From contig NZ_LT629742.1 in assembly GCF_900104895.1 (NCBI RefSeq), forward strand, positions 2,976,001 to 3,040,000: DNA of 64,000 bases. The letters run 5' to 3'. The stretch's first letter is position 1. Each line of letters starts with the position of its first letter. The stretch comes from Microterricola viridarii. GTDB lineage: Bacteria; Actinomycetota; Actinomycetes; Actinomycetales; Microbacteriaceae. Both the position numbers and the translations under genes were made by a program. Below are positions 43,487-54,460 of the stretch, piece after piece. A model generated the notes under the pieces. It was not told the origin of the DNA and ran no database searches. It saw nothing but the letters and a program-made list of their open reading frames with translations.

Positions 43487-46400
43487 ATGCACGAGAACGC
43501 CACCACATCGCCGACCACCCGCGCCCCCGCGCTTCCGCTGCGGGACTGGCGATTCCAGGGCACGCTGCGCGGCTATCAGGCCGAGGTGCTCCAGCAGGTC
43601 ACAACGACGCCCGACGACCCTCTGCACATCGTCGCACCGCCCGGCTCTGGCAAGACTTTGCTCGCACTGTTGCTCGCTGTGCGCGACGGCCGCCGCGCGC
43701 TCGCCCTGGCACCGACGGTGACCATCCGCCAGCAGTGGCAGCGCACCGCACTGCAACTCGCACCAGACGCCGAGCAGGTCTCCAGCACTCCCGATCGCCT
43801 GGCCGACCTCACCGTCCTGACCTACCAGATGCTCAGCATCGTCGCGGCCGACACGTCCCCGTTCGAGGATCTGGCGCGGCTCACCTGGGTGGACGAGCTC
43901 GTGCAGTCCGGCCGGGTCCAGGCGGATGCCGAGGCCTGGTTGTCAGAGCTGCGCGACAAGAATGCCGCACAGTACCGCAGCGGCATCCGCCGTCGTTCGC
44001 GTCGAGTGCGGCGCCAGCTCGTGCAGCAGGAGCCGTCCGAGCTGGCCCGCGTCCTTCACCCGAACGCGCTGGCGCTGCTGGAAAACCTGGTCGAGCACGG
44101 CGTCGAGACGATCATCCTCGATGAGTGCCACCACCTGCTCGACCACTGGGCCTTCGTCGTGGCCTACCTCGCCGGTCGCATCCGCGAGCGGGGCGGCAGC
44201 CCACACCTGATCGGCCTGACGGCAACCCTGCCCTCGACCGAGGACGACGAGGCGTACGAGATCTACACCCAGCTGCTCGGCGACGTCGACTACGAGGTGC
44301 CGACCCCGGCCGTCGTCAAGGAGGGCCACCTGGCGCCCTACCGCGACTTCGCCTGGTTCACCGAGCCGATCCCCAGCGAGCTCGCCTTCATCCGCAAGCA
44401 CGAGAAGCGCCTGCACACGCTGGTTGGCGAACTGCTCGCCACCGAGACCGGGATCGCGTTCCTCGTCGACAAGCTGCAGCCGCCGGCCGCGGATGCCGCG
44501 CTGGGAGCAGGATCCGGCACCGGCGAGCGCGTCACCCCCGCTCCCCCGCCTGCCGCCGCGCCCACTCCCGACGACATGCTCGCCGCCCTGGACCGCGCGC
44601 TGGCGCAGGACTTCTACCTGGCGCGCTCGGCCGGGCTGGCGCTGCGTGAGGTGGCGCCGCGGCATCCGCTCATCGGAATGCTGCCGGCGGCCCTGCTCGA
44701 CCGCTGCACGAGCGACGATCTCCTCAGCGTGCTCGGCCGCTACTCCTTGGAGCGACTGCTCACCGACCCCGAGGCGCAGCCGCTCTGGGCCGAGGCCAAG
44801 CGCGCCCTCGCCGACTTCGGCTACCACCTGACCGATCGCGGCATCCGGCGCGGCCGCAACCCGATCGAGCTGACGCTGGCCACCTCTCAGTCGAAGGACC
44901 AGGCTGCGGCGACGATCCTGCGCCACGAGCTCGGCCGCCCAGACGGCGAGCGCATTCGCGCCGTGGTGATCACCGATTTCGCCGTGCACGGCAGCCAGCG
45001 CAGCACCTCGGACGGCGAGCCCGCCGGGGCGCTGCGCTGTTTCGCCTCACTCAGCGCCGACCCCGTCATCGCCGGGCTGCGGCCGGTCCTGCTCACCGCG
45101 CAGCTCCTGCGGGTGCGCGCAGCGGACGCCGAGCTGCTGGCAGACGCCCTCTCCGACGAGCTCGGCCAGCCCGTGCAGGTTGAGCCGACGGACGCCGGCG
45201 CAGCCGACCTGAACGCGCCGGGCGTTGGCAGCGGCCGCCTCGTCGAGGCGGTGTCGGCGCTCGTCGCCCGCGGCACCGTGCGCCTGATCGTCGGCACCCG
45301 CGGCCTGCTCGGCGAAGGCTGGGACTGCCCGCCCGTGAACACCCTGATCGACCTGACCGCCGTCGCCACGTCCTCGGCCACCCAGCAGCTGCGCGGCCGA
45401 TCGCTGCGGCTGGACCCGGCCTGGCCGGGCAAGGTGGCGCACAACTGGTCGGTCGCCTGCCTGATCCCGGCGAACGTCGCCATCGACACCCCCAGTGAGA
45501 TGGCCCGACTGCGCCGCAAGCACCGGCACCTGTGGGGGCTCAGCGCCGAGGACAACTCGGCGATCATCAGCGGGCTCGGCCACGCCCTGCATCCGGATGA
45601 GCTCGGCCTGCTGACACGGCTGCTCGGCAAGGAGAAAGGCGCGAGCGCCGACCAGGTCAATTCCGGCGTCCTGGCGCGGATGCGCACCCGCGCGCAGAGC
45701 CACGCCGATTGGCGGGTCGGCGGGCCCTACGCGGGGCACGAGCAGGAGCTCGTCGCGCTGAGCCCCGACCGCTCACACCCCGTCCTGCGCAGCGGCCCTA
45801 CGCTGGCGCTCCTGCTCACGACGTTCTTCGCCTGCACGGCCGCGGTGTTCGGATTCGCGATGTCAACCCTGGCGCGCAGCGGGGCGCACTCCCTCGGCGC
45901 CGAGGCCGTCCTCTGGCTCAGCATCCTGCTCACCGCCGTGGTCTCAGGCGCGGTTTTCGCGCCCGCCTTCCTCCGCGCCTACCGGCAGCGCGCCCAGCCG
46001 ACCGTGGTGTATCGCGGGGCCGCGCTCGCCATAGCGCGCACCCTGCACGAGGCGGGGCGCGTGGGCGAGTTCGGCGAGGGCAACATCGTGGTGCAGGAGC
46101 AGCGCTCTGGCTCGGGTCGCAACGGCAAGAGCGTGGTGAGCGGCATCACCGTCGAGTTCAACGGTGGCAGCGCCGCCGACCGGGCGGTGCTCGCCGACGC
46201 CCTCGCCGAGCTCTTCGGCCCGGTGCAGAAGCCCCGCTTCCTGGTGCGCGTCGACCGGGGCCCGATCGGCCGGCTGAGCACCGTCTTCGCCGGGCCGATC
46301 GCCGTGATCGAGCGGATGCTGCCGACCCGCACCCTGCTCAGCGTCCCGGCCGCGATCGGGCGCCGCAAGGCGGATGCCGAGCTGTTTGCCCGGCACTGGG

Positions 46401-46528
46401 CGAAGAGCGTCGGCGCCTGCACCCTGCACGAGGTCACGGGTGTCGAGGGTGTCGCGCAGCTGCGCGAGGCCCGTGCGGCATCCGGTCGTCTCAACCGTTT
46501 CGAACCCCGCGGCCGCAGCTGGGCCTAG
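43487..46528 (+). CDS. SF2 helicase with two internal transmembrane helices
   Basis: 1013 residues. Helicase core: GYQAEVLQQV (Q-like), Walker A APPGSGKT (50-57), DECHH (212-216), LTATLP (motif III), and QLRGRSLRLD (motif VI, ~634). A ~110-residue charged insertion separates motifs III and IV. At ~772-795 (LALLLTTFFACTAAVFGFAM) and ~806-830 (AVLWLSILLTAVVSGAVFAP) are two membrane helices, followed by a soluble C-terminal domain (~835-1013). A membrane-tied SF2 helicase of this layout is unusual. It stands alone. Defence, DNA uptake or envelope-linked DNA processing are possible; none is proven. Confidence 0.9.
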   Translation: MHENATTSPTTRAPALPLRDWRFQGTLRGYQAEVLQQVTTTPDDPLHIVAPPGSGKTLLALLLAVRDGRRALALAPTVTIRQQWQRTALQLAPDAEQVSSTPDRLADLTVLTYQMLSIVAADTSPFEDLARLTWVDELVQSGRVQADAEAWLSELRDKNAAQYRSGIRRRSRRVRRQLVQQEPSELARVLHPNALALLENLVEHGVETIILDECHHLLDHWAFVVAYLAGRIRERGGSPHLIGLTATLPSTEDDEAYEIYTQLLGDVDYEVPTPAVVKEGHLAPYRDFAWFTEPIPSELAFIRKHEKRLHTLVGELLATETGIAFLVDKLQPPAADAALGAGSGTGERVTPAPPPAAAPTPDDMLAALDRALAQDFYLARSAGLALREVAPRHPLIGMLPAALLDRCTSDDLLSVLGRYSLERLLTDPEAQPLWAEAKRALADFGYHLTDRGIRRGRNPIELTLATSQSKDQAAATILRHELGRPDGERIRAVVITDFAVHGSQRSTSDGEPAGALRCFASLSADPVIAGLRPVLLTAQLLRVRAADAELLADALSDELGQPVQVEPTDAGAADLNAPGVGSGRLVEAVSALVARGTVRLIVGTRGLLGEGWDCPPVNTLIDLTAVATSSATQQLRGRSLRLDPAWPGKVAHNWSVACLIPANVAIDTPSEMARLRRKHRHLWGLSAEDNSAIISGLGHALHPDELGLLTRLLGKEKGASADQVNSGVLARMRTRAQSHADWRVGGPYAGHEQELVALSPDRSHPVLRSGPTLALLLTTFFACTAAVFGFAMSTLARSGAHSLGAEAVLWLSILLTAVVSGAVFAPAFLRAYRQRAQPTVVYRGAALAIARTLHEAGRVGEFGEGNIVVQEQRSGSGRNGKSVVSGITVEFNGGSAADRAVLADALAELFGPVQKPRFLVRVDRGPIGRLSTVFAGPIAVIERMLPTRTLLSVPAAIGRRKADAELFARHWAKSVGACTLHEVTGVEGVAQLREARAASGRLNRFEPRGRSWA

Positions 46529-46543
46529 CCGCCCGCTCGGGGC

Positions 46544-47461
46544 TCACGCCGACGCGGAATCTCGCTGCTGCGCCGCTCCGCCGCGCGCTCCGCCGCGCCG
46601 CGCCGGCCTGCTGGTCAGCACGATGCCCGCCAGCACGAGCACGCCCCCGGCGATGAGCGCCGGCGTCAGCGCCTGGCCGAGCAGCACTGAGATCAGCACG
46701 GTGAAGACGGGGAGCAGGTTGAGGAAGACGCCGGCCCGCGCCGGGCCGATGCGGCGCGCGCCGAGGTTCCAGAGCGCGTAGGCGGCGACGGAGGGGAACA
46801 GGATGATGTACGCCAGACCGGCGAAGCCAGCGGCATCCGCGGGCAGCTGCAGGCCGAAGAGCGCCACGAATGGGGCGAGCAGGATGACGGCGAACACCGC
46901 CTGCACCGCGGTCGCCGTGACCGGCGGCGTCGTGAGGCGGCGGCCGACGAGCGTGTAGCCGGTCCAGGAGAGCATGGCGGCGACAATCAGCAGGTCGCCG
47001 GGGTTGAGGCCGTTCTCGAGGATGCGGGCGATGTCGCCGCCGCTCAGCACGATGAGCGCCCCGCCGAAGGCGAGCACGAGCCCGAGGATGCGCGCGGCGC
47101 CCAGCTTGTCGCCAAGGAACAGCGCCGCGGCGAGCGCGATCAGCGCTGGGTTCGCCGCGCTGATGACGGCGGCGGTCAGCGGGGTGGTGAAGCCGAGCGC
47201 CCAGTACAGGAACAGTGTGTAGCCGAGCAGCCCCAGGGTGGACTGCAGGGCGTGCAGCCTCCACTCGGCGAGCGCCCTCCGCCACGGCACACGCTCGATC
47301 AGCCAGGCCAGCGGCACGAGCAGGAAGGATGCGCAGAACCAGCGGCTGAAGGTGAGCGAGATCGGCGAGACCTGCGTGACGACCATCGCCCCCAACACGA
47401 AGTTGCCCGCCCAGAAGAGATTGGCGAGCGCCAGGAAGAGGTAGACCCTGGCGTGCTTCAC
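46544..47461 (-). CDS. EamA-family exporter (DMT superfamily)
   Basis: 305 residues from GTG (VKHARVYLFLALANLFWAGN), ten predicted helices in two EamA repeats; PLTAAVISAANPALIALAAA and PARAGVFLNLLPVFTVLISV are the two repeat hallmarks. Convergent with the helicase, 15 bp apart. General metabolite efflux; substrate unknown. The tail is Arg/Gly-rich. Confidence 0.88.
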   Translation of the reverse strand: MKHARVYLFLALANLFWAGNFVLGAMVVTQVSPISLTFSRWFCASFLLVPLAWLIERVPWRRALAEWRLHALQSTLGLLGYTLFLYWALGFTTPLTAAVISAANPALIALAAALFLGDKLGAARILGLVLAFGGALIVLSGGDIARILENGLNPGDLLIVAAMLSWTGYTLVGRRLTTPPVTATAVQAVFAVILLAPFVALFGLQLPADAAGFAGLAYIILFPSVAAYALWNLGARRIGPARAGVFLNLLPVFTVLISVLLGQALTPALIAGGVLVLAGIVLTSRPARRGGARGGAAQQRDSASA

Positions 47462-47546
47462 CACCCCAGTCTGGCAGGGCGGATGCGGAAGCCCGCGCCC
47501 TGTCCGCTCCAAGCCGACTGTCACCGCTGCGTGAGAACATGGTTTC

Positions 47547-48164
47547 GTGCCCCTAGATTTCACCGCGATCGACTTCGAAACCGCCAACTCCTCCGCCGCC
47601 TCCGCCTGCTCGGTGGGCCTGGTCAAGGTGCGCGACGGCCGCGTCGTCGACGAGGCGAACTGGTTCATCAAGCCCGCGCCGCCGCATGACGAGTTCGTCG
47701 AGTGGAACACCCGCATCCACGGCATCCGGGCGTCGGATGTCGCCGGCGCCGCGAACTGGGCCGGGCAGCTGCCCGATCTGCTCGACTTCGTCGGCGGAGA
47801 CCACCTGGTCGCCCACAACGCCAGCTTCGACCTCGGCGTGATCAAGGCGGCCACGATCGCGAGCGGGCTCGTCGTGCCCGACCTCCGCTACGTCTGCAGC
47901 CTGCAGGTGGCCCGGCGCACCTACCACCTCGACTCCTACCGCCTGCCCGTCGCGGCGATGGCGGCCGGCTTCGAGGACTTCCGGCACCACGATGCTCTCG
48001 CCGACGCGGAGGCATGCGCCGCCATCATCGTGCACGCCGCCGGCCGGCACGAGGCGGAAGACCTCGAGCGCCTGGCGCACATCACCCGGGTGAAGATCGG
48101 CGTGATCGGGCCCGTCGCCACCGCCGAGCGGGCCAGCACCCACGGCCCGATGGCGCTGCAGTAG
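47547..48164 (+). CDS. DEDDh exonuclease (DnaQ-like)
   Basis: 205 residues from GTG. Exonuclease I: FTAIDFETANSS (D and E), Exo II: HNASFDLGVIK (D), Exo III: HHDALADAEACA (H and D), so all four acidic residues and the His are present. The C-terminal ~45 residues (from LERLAHITRVK) are a helical extension. Not a polymerase subunit because the fold is followed by no tau-binding tail; likely a 3'-5' exonuclease of DNA repair or RNA trimming. Precedes rmuC. Confidence 0.88.
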   Translation: MPLDFTAIDFETANSSAASACSVGLVKVRDGRVVDEANWFIKPAPPHDEFVEWNTRIHGIRASDVAGAANWAGQLPDLLDFVGGDHLVAHNASFDLGVIKAATIASGLVVPDLRYVCSLQVARRTYHLDSYRLPVAAMAAGFEDFRHHDALADAEACAAIIVHAAGRHEAEDLERLAHITRVKIGVIGPVATAERASTHGPMALQ

Positions 48165-48275
48165 CGCCGCCTTCACGCAGATTCCGGCCCAATCCCGCGC
48201 CGCCTGCCGGCCGCGCCGGCGCCGCAGCCGCCTGTCGCAGCCGACCCTGTCGGTGGCAGCTGATTCACTTGCAGT

Positions 48276-49694
48276 ATGGAACCTCTTCTGATGCTCGTGC
48301 TCGGCCTGCTGCTCGGGGCCGCCGTCGGCGTGATCGCCACCTGGGTGTACGCCCGCCGGGGCGCAGCAGGCGGCCTGACCGACGCGGCGCAGTCGCCGGA
48401 GGTGCTGGCCGCGCGGCACGCGCTGGAGCTCTCCGAGGTGCGGGCCGGGGCGGCATCCGCCCACGCCGGCCTGCAGGCCGAGCTGGCCGCGGCCGACGCG
48501 ACCGTCGACAGCCTGCTCGCCCAGATCGAGGCGCAGAAGCTGCAGTTCGGCGAGCTCGCCGAGCGGCACCGCGCCGACCGCATCGAGCAGGCGGAGCGGG
48601 AGCGCCGCGAGAGCGCCGTGCTGCAGGCCCTCGGCCCGGTGCGCGAGACGTTGAACACCATGCAGACAACCGTCACCGAGCTGGAGAAGCAGCGCAGCGA
48701 GCAGTTCGGCTCGCTCGCCGAGCAGCTCAAGCAGGCGCAGCTCTCCGACGAGCAGCTGCGCGGCGCGACCGAGTCGTTGGCCAGCGCCCTGCGCTCCAAC
48801 AGCACGCGCGGCGTGTGGGGCGAGACGCAGCTGCGCCGCGTGGTGGAGGCGGCGGGCCTGGCCCAGTACGTCGACTTCGACGTGCAGCAGACGATCACGA
48901 CGGATGCCGGCATCGGCCGCCCCGACATGGTGATCCGGCTGCCCGGCGGCAAGTCCATCGCCGTCGACGCGAAGGTGCCGCTGGAGCACTACCTCGAGGC
49001 CAGCCAGATCGCCGTCACCGCGACCGGCGAGGAGGGCGCCCGGCGCAAGGCGCTCGTCGACCGGCACGTCAAGGCGGTGCGCGGGCACATCGATGCCCTC
49101 GCCAAGAAGACCTACTGGGAGGGCCTGGACGCCAGCCCCGAGTTCGTCGTCGCGTTCATCCCGAGCGAATCGCTGCTCTCCTCCGCGCTGGAGGCCGACC
49201 CGGCGATCCTGGAGTACTCCTTCAGCAAGCGGGTCGCGCTCGCCTCCCCGGTGAACCTCTGGGCGGTGCTGAAGACCGTCGCCTACACCTGGCAGGAGCA
49301 AGCGCTGACGGATGACGCCAAGAAGCTGTTCGAGCTGGGCAAGGCGCTCTACGCCCGGCTCGGCACGCTCAGCACGCACGCCGACGGGCTGCGCAAGGCG
49401 ATCGAGCGCACCGTGGACAGCTACAACAAGTTCGCGAACTCGCTCGAGACCCGCGTGCTCGTGACCGCGCGGCAGTTCCCCGGCATCGACGAGACGAAGC
49501 TCGACCTGCTGATCGCGCCGGCACCCATCCACGAGGTGCCGCGCAAGCTCACCGCCGTCGAGCTGGAACTCCCCGAGGCCGACCTCGAGCTGGACCTCCC
49601 GGAGGCCGACCCGCTTGAGCTGGAACGGTCCAACACCGAACCGGAGCAGCCGAGCGCCCGGCACAGCCTGCCGGAGTACTCCCCCGCCGACTGA
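48276..49694 (+). CDS. rmuC: DNA recombination protein RmuC
   Basis: 472 residues. One N-terminal helix (MLVLGLLLGAAVGVIATWVY), a coiled coil (~30-160), then the RmuC nuclease-like domain: RGVWGETQLRRVVEAAGLAQ, RPDMVIRLPGGKSIAVDAKV, EFVVAFIPSESLLSSALEAD and SPVNLWAVLKTVAYTWQEQ. The C-terminal acidic tail (ELELPEADLELDLPEADPLE) contains two PEAD-type repeats. Limits DNA inversions at short inverted repeats. Confidence 0.93.
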   Translation: MEPLLMLVLGLLLGAAVGVIATWVYARRGAAGGLTDAAQSPEVLAARHALELSEVRAGAASAHAGLQAELAAADATVDSLLAQIEAQKLQFGELAERHRADRIEQAERERRESAVLQALGPVRETLNTMQTTVTELEKQRSEQFGSLAEQLKQAQLSDEQLRGATESLASALRSNSTRGVWGETQLRRVVEAAGLAQYVDFDVQQTITTDAGIGRPDMVIRLPGGKSIAVDAKVPLEHYLEASQIAVTATGEEGARRKALVDRHVKAVRGHIDALAKKTYWEGLDASPEFVVAFIPSESLLSSALEADPAILEYSFSKRVALASPVNLWAVLKTVAYTWQEQALTDDAKKLFELGKALYARLGTLSTHADGLRKAIERTVDSYNKFANSLETRVLVTARQFPGIDETKLDLLIAPAPIHEVPRKLTAVELELPEADLELDLPEADPLELERSNTEPEQPSARHSLPEYSPAD

Positions 49695-49705
49695 GCGTCT
49701 GCCGC

Positions 49706-49783
49706 TGGCCGAGTAGGCGCGCCAGCGCCGTATCGAGACCTCGCAAGCCGGTCTCGATACGCTCGTTCCTCGCTACTCGACCA
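49706..49783. repeat. Palindromic TGGTCGAGTAG-type repeat
   Basis: TGGCCGAGTAG ... CGTATCGAGACC (49706-49740), a 9-bp turn, then GGTCTCGATACG ... CTACTCGACCA (to 49783). The arms are reverse complements at both ends, with unpaired bulges between. This repeat class is widespread in Microbacteriaceae genomes. Lies between rmuC and glpX stops, likely a bidirectional terminator. Confidence 0.8.
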
Positions 49784-49828
49784 ACGGGTGGTCGCGCGCT
49801 CCCCGGCTTCGGCGGGGCTAGCGGCGCG

Positions 49829-50821
49829 CTACTTCAGCCACTTGGAGACGAGGTGGTCCGCCGTGATGCGGCGGATCGTGCCCGACTTGCCGCGGAGGAT
49901 GATGCTCTCGGTGCGGATGTGGGTGCGGCCGACCTTGCGCGGCCCGGCCAGCAGCCCGCCGTCGGTCACGCCCGTGGCGACGAAGAAGGTGTTGCCGCCC
50001 TTGACCAGGTCGTCCGCGTCGTACACCCGGTCGCAGTCGAGGCCGGCGGCCTCGCCGCGGGCGCGCTCTGCGTCGTCCTTGGGCGCCATGCGGGTCTGCA
50101 TGAAGCCGCCGAGTGCCTTGATGGCGCAGGCGGTGGTGATGCCCTCCGGGCTGCCGCCGATGCCGACGCACATGTCGATGCGGGAGTCGTAGCGGGCAGC
50201 GTTGATGCCGCCGGCGACGTCGCCGTCGCTCATCAGGCGGGTGCCGGCGCCGGCGGCGCGGATGTCGTCGATGAGCTGCTCGTGCCGGGGGCGGTCCAGC
50301 ACGGCGATGCGCATGTCGCCGACCTCCATGTCCTTGGCCTTGGCCAGGGCGCGGATGTTCTCGCCGATCGGCCGGCTGATGTCGATGACGCCGTGCCCCT
50401 CCGGTCCGGTGACGATCTTGTCCATGTAGAACACGCTGGACGCGTCGAGCATGGTGCCCCGGTCGGAGACGGCGATCACCGAGATCGCGTTCTGCCGTCC
50501 GACGGCGGTCAGACTGGTGCCGTCGATCGGGTCGACCGCGATGTCGCAGGCGGGGCCGCGGCCGTTGCCGACGCGCTCACCGTTGAAGAGCATCGGCGCG
50601 GCATCCTTCTCACCCTCGCCGATCACGACGAGCCCGTCGAAGTTGACGGTTCCGAGGAAGGCCCGCATCGCGTCGACGGCGGCGCCGTCTGCGGCGAGCT
50701 TGTCGCCGCGGCCGATCCACGGCACGGCACGGATGGCCGCCGCCTCCGTGGCCCGAACGAGTTCCATCGCGAAGTTGCGGTCGGGGTGCAGGTAGATGCT
50801 GGCGGTATCGGTGCTCGTCAT
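49829..50821 (-). CDS. glpX: Class II fructose-1,6-bisphosphatase GlpX
   Basis: 330 residues from [15 protein letters not shown], with GGGAGGA 7 bp upstream. Metal-binding motifs: [40 protein letters not shown] and [20 protein letters not shown]. Converts fructose-1,6-bisphosphate to fructose-6-phosphate in gluconeogenesis. Divergent from fba, the enzyme just before it in the pathway; the shared 286-bp region may hold joint control. Intact. Confidence 0.96.
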   Translation of the reverse strand: MTSTDTASIYLHPDRNFAMELVRATEAAAIRAVPWIGRGDKLAADGAAVDAMRAFLGTVNFDGLVVIGEGEKDAAPMLFNGERVGNGRGPACDIAVDPIDGTSLTAVGRQNAISVIAVSDRGTMLDASSVFYMDKIVTGPEGHGVIDISRPIGENIRALAKAKDMEVGDMRIAVLDRPRHEQLIDDIRAAGAGTRLMSDGDVAGGINAARYDSRIDMCVGIGGSPEGITTACAIKALGGFMQTRMAPKDDAERARGEAAGLDCDRVYDADDLVKGGNTFFVATGVTDGGLLAGPRKVGRTHIRTESIILRGKSGTIRRITADHLVSKWLK

Positions 50822-51020
50822 GGTGGGTCCTCCCGGACGCGATGGTGAAAGGCTTCGGGTGCGTGTGTGCGCCAGAATGCTCGCCAGCGAGTTGGCGAGC
50901 CGCCACACTCAGGGTATTTCACCGTCGCTCGCTGTGGCGCAAGAATCCACGCGGCAAATCGGAAAGAATCGTGAACTTTAACAGAACAGACAAGTTCAAG
51001 CCGATCCTTCACGCGCGTCC

Positions 51021-51038
51021 GCCCGCGGTACCGCGGGC
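51021..51038. promoter_or_regulatory. 18-bp palindrome in the glpX-fba promoter region
   Basis: GCCCGCGGTACCGCGGGC is a perfect palindrome, extended by GTCC/GCGG. It lies 28 bp before a -10-like TAGACT (51066-51071), which is 37 bp before the fba start. Could be an operator or a roadblock hairpin. Confidence 0.45.
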
Positions 51039-51107
51039 GCGGATGTGGACGAGGCCGGGGCTGGCTAGACTTTGCTCACACTCTCAGACCAACGCCAAGG
51101 AGCCTCC

Positions 51108-52133
<1,026 letters not shown>

Positions 52134-52143
52134 TACCCGCATC

Positions 52144-52770
52144 ATGACTGAGAACGAGGCCGCTTCCACCCCCGATCCCTCGAAGCCTGATCCTTCGAAG
52201 GCGGATGAGCGGCCTCGTCCTCGGTACGGCGAGCTCGCGCCGGAGGGCTGGACCTGGCAGCCGCCGGTCCCGCCCACGGCCGAGCCACCGCAGCCGCCGG
52301 CAGCGCCGGCGCCCACCGGCATGGCCGCCCCGCGGCATTCGGCACCACCCGCACCGCCCGCCCCGCCGGCAGCTCACACTCCCGCACTGGCGAAGACGCC
52401 CGCGGACGCGCTCCGCACCGACCGCCGCATCACGATCGCCCTGCTCGTGTTCGGCCTGTTCGGCTTGTGGATCGCCATCAGCACCCTCAATTCGATTCCC
52501 GAGGCGATCCAGATGCTGCACAGCCAGCAGGGCCTCGCCGACTACGTCGCGAGCCAGGACGACATGCGCACCATCCTGATCGGCAACGTGCTGCAGGGCA
52601 TCCTCTGGGTGGCAACGGCCGCCTGGGCCGTGCTCCGGCTGCAGAAGTCTCGGCGCGCCTTCTGGGTGCCGCTGGTCGGTGGCGCGCTCTCGGTCATCCT
52701 GCTCTTCGCCATCGTGTCGATCGTCGCCGCGAATGACCCCCTGCTGATGCAGCTGGGCGGCGCCCTCTAG
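52144..52770 (+). CDS. DUF6264 membrane protein
   Basis: 208 residues. A disordered Pro/Ala-rich first ~95 residues contain the family mark RPRYGELAPEGWTW. Then three helices (ITIALLVFGLFGLWIAISTL, TILIGNVLQGILWVATAAWA, VPLVGGALSVILLFAIVSIV). Starts 11 bp after fba. Lineage-specific, unknown role; probably transcribed with fba. Confidence 0.82.
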   Translation: MTENEAASTPDPSKPDPSKADERPRPRYGELAPEGWTWQPPVPPTAEPPQPPAAPAPTGMAAPRHSAPPAPPAPPAAHTPALAKTPADALRTDRRITIALLVFGLFGLWIAISTLNSIPEAIQMLHSQQGLADYVASQDDMRTILIGNVLQGILWVATAAWAVLRLQKSRRAFWVPLVGGALSVILLFAIVSIVAANDPLLMQLGGAL

Positions 52771-52859
52771 GCACTCCGCGGGCGCGGTATCCGGGCTGCG
52801 CCGACGCTGGTGCGCGCGCGTGCGCGGTGGCAGAATCGGGTGCACGGGAGGCAAACCTC

Positions 52860-53240
52860 ATGCGATTCACGCTGCTGATGTACTACGCCGAACAGGGCGA
52901 CACGGGGATGACCGAAGAAGAGATGGCGCCGTGGCGCGATGCCTTCAATCGCTACGCACGCGAGCTCGACGACGCCGGGGTGATGGTCGCGGCCGAGGTG
53001 TTGCAGCCGTCGACCGAGTCGGCCACGCTGTCGTTGCAGGGCGGCAACCGGGTCAACCTCGTCGGCCCGTTCCAGGACACCCCGGAGAAGCTCGGTGGCT
53101 TCTTCGTGATCGAGGCGCACGACCCGGCCGCGGCGCTGGAGTGGGCGGAGAAGTGCCCGGCCGCCCAGTGGGGCACGCTGGAGATCCGCCCGACATCCGT
53201 CAGCTGGTCGCACGACGACGGCTGGCGCACCCCGAACTGA
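52860..53240 (+). CDS. YciI-family protein (DGPF/YCII domain)
   Basis: 126 residues; GGGAGG ~9 bp before the ATG. MRFTLLMYYAEQGDTGMTEE, LQPSTESATL and LGGFFVIEAHDPAAALEWAE fit the YCII/PhnB-like DGPF fold, often linked to ECF sigma factors in actinobacteria. A possible role for H-x-D residues (EAHDPAAA) is not proven. Convergent with ispH. Confidence 0.88.
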   Translation: MRFTLLMYYAEQGDTGMTEEEMAPWRDAFNRYARELDDAGVMVAAEVLQPSTESATLSLQGGNRVNLVGPFQDTPEKLGGFFVIEAHDPAAALEWAEKCPAAQWGTLEIRPTSVSWSHDDGWRTPN

Positions 53241-53273
53241 GGTGCGCCGAGCCGGCGTCGAGTGCCCGAGGCG

Positions 53274-54377
53274 CTACTTGGTGTTGCAGTCGGAGTCGGC
53301 CGCGGCCGGGGTGTTCCGGCCGCCGAGCGCGCGCGGGTCCTGCTTGCCGGAGCGCCCCGTGCGCAGTTCCTTGGGCAGGCTGAAGACGAGGTCTTCCTCG
53401 GCCGTCTTCACTTCCTGCACGGTGCCGTAGCCGGCATCCGCCAGGTCGCGCAGCAGCTCCTGCACGAGTTCGTCCGGCACCGAGGCGCCGCTGGTGACGC
53501 CGACGGTTGCGACGCCGTCCAGCCACTCCTGCTTGACCTCGCTGGCGTAGTCGACCCGGTAGGCGGCCTTCGCGCCGTACTCCAGCGCGACCTCGACGAG
53601 GCGCACGCTGTTGGAGCTGTTGGCCGAGCCGACCACGATGACGAGCTCCGCGTCGCGGGCAACCTTCTTGATGGCCACCTGGCGGTTCTGCGTCGCGTAG
53701 CAAATGTCGTCGCTGGGCGGATCCTGCAGCTTGGGGAACTTCTGCCGCAGGCGGCGCACCGTCTCCATGGTCTCGTCCACGCTGAGCGTGGTCTGCGAGA
53801 GCCAGACCACCTTGTCCGGGTCCTTGACCTCAATGTTGTCGACATCGTCCGGGCTGTTCACGATGGTGACGTGGTCGGGTGCCTCACCGGCGGTTCCCTC
53901 GACCTCCTCGTGGCCCTCGTGCCCGATCAGCAGGATCTCGAAGTCGTCGCGGGCGAAGCGCACCGCCTCGCGGTGCACCTTGGTGACCAGCGGGCAGGTG
54001 GCGTCGATCGCCTGCAACCCGCGGTCGGCCGCGGCATTGACGACGGCCGGCGAGACGCCGTGCGCGCTGAAGACGAGGTGCGAGCCCTCCGGCACCTCGT
54101 CGACCTCTTCGACGAAGATGGCGCCGAGCGCCTCCAGCTCGGTGACAACATGGATGTTGTGCACGATTTGCTTGCGCACGTAGATCGGAGCGCCGTAGTG
54201 CTCCAGGGCTTTCTCCACGGCGATCACGGCGCGGTCAACGCCCGCGCAGTATCCACGCGGGGCGGCGAGCAGCACCTTCTTCTCGCCGGGAACAGGATTG
54301 TTTTTAAGGTGCCCTCGGCGGCTGGGAATGCGGGGCATCCCGAGGCCGATAATGGTGGCGTCCGTCAGATTCGTCAC
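53274..54377 (-). CDS. ispH: 4-hydroxy-3-methylbut-2-enyl diphosphate reductase IspH
   Basis: 367 residues. The three Fe-S cysteines are in [25 protein letters not shown] and [13 protein letters not shown] context (second and third with [10 protein letters not shown]). Terminal step of the MEP isoprenoid pathway. TAGACT ends exactly 6 nt before the GTG start, so it is leaderless. Divergent from xseA; the promoters share ~80 bp. The C-terminal tail after ~335 is disordered. Confidence 0.95.
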   Translation of the reverse strand: MTNLTDATIIGLGMPRIPSRRGHLKNNPVPGEKKVLLAAPRGYCAGVDRAVIAVEKALEHYGAPIYVRKQIVHNIHVVTELEALGAIFVEEVDEVPEGSHLVFSAHGVSPAVVNAAADRGLQAIDATCPLVTKVHREAVRFARDDFEILLIGHEGHEEVEGTAGEAPDHVTIVNSPDDVDNIEVKDPDKVVWLSQTTLSVDETMETVRRLRQKFPKLQDPPSDDICYATQNRQVAIKKVARDAELVIVVGSANSSNSVRLVEVALEYGAKAAYRVDYASEVKQEWLDGVATVGVTSGASVPDELVQELLRDLADAGYGTVQEVKTAEEDLVFSLPKELRTGRSGKQDPRALGGRNTPAAADSDCNTK

Positions 54378-54460
54378 CCCCCAAGTCTAGGCTGGGAGCC
54401 TGAGAAGATGTGGCGCGCCCCGGCGCCGCACCGGCCGGCGACATTCTGGAGGAAACCCGC

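Noticed and set aside
47547-48164. DnaQ, the polymerase III epsilon subunit
   Set aside because: All exonuclease motifs present but no C-terminal polymerase-binding segment is recognisable; named only as a DEDDh exonuclease.
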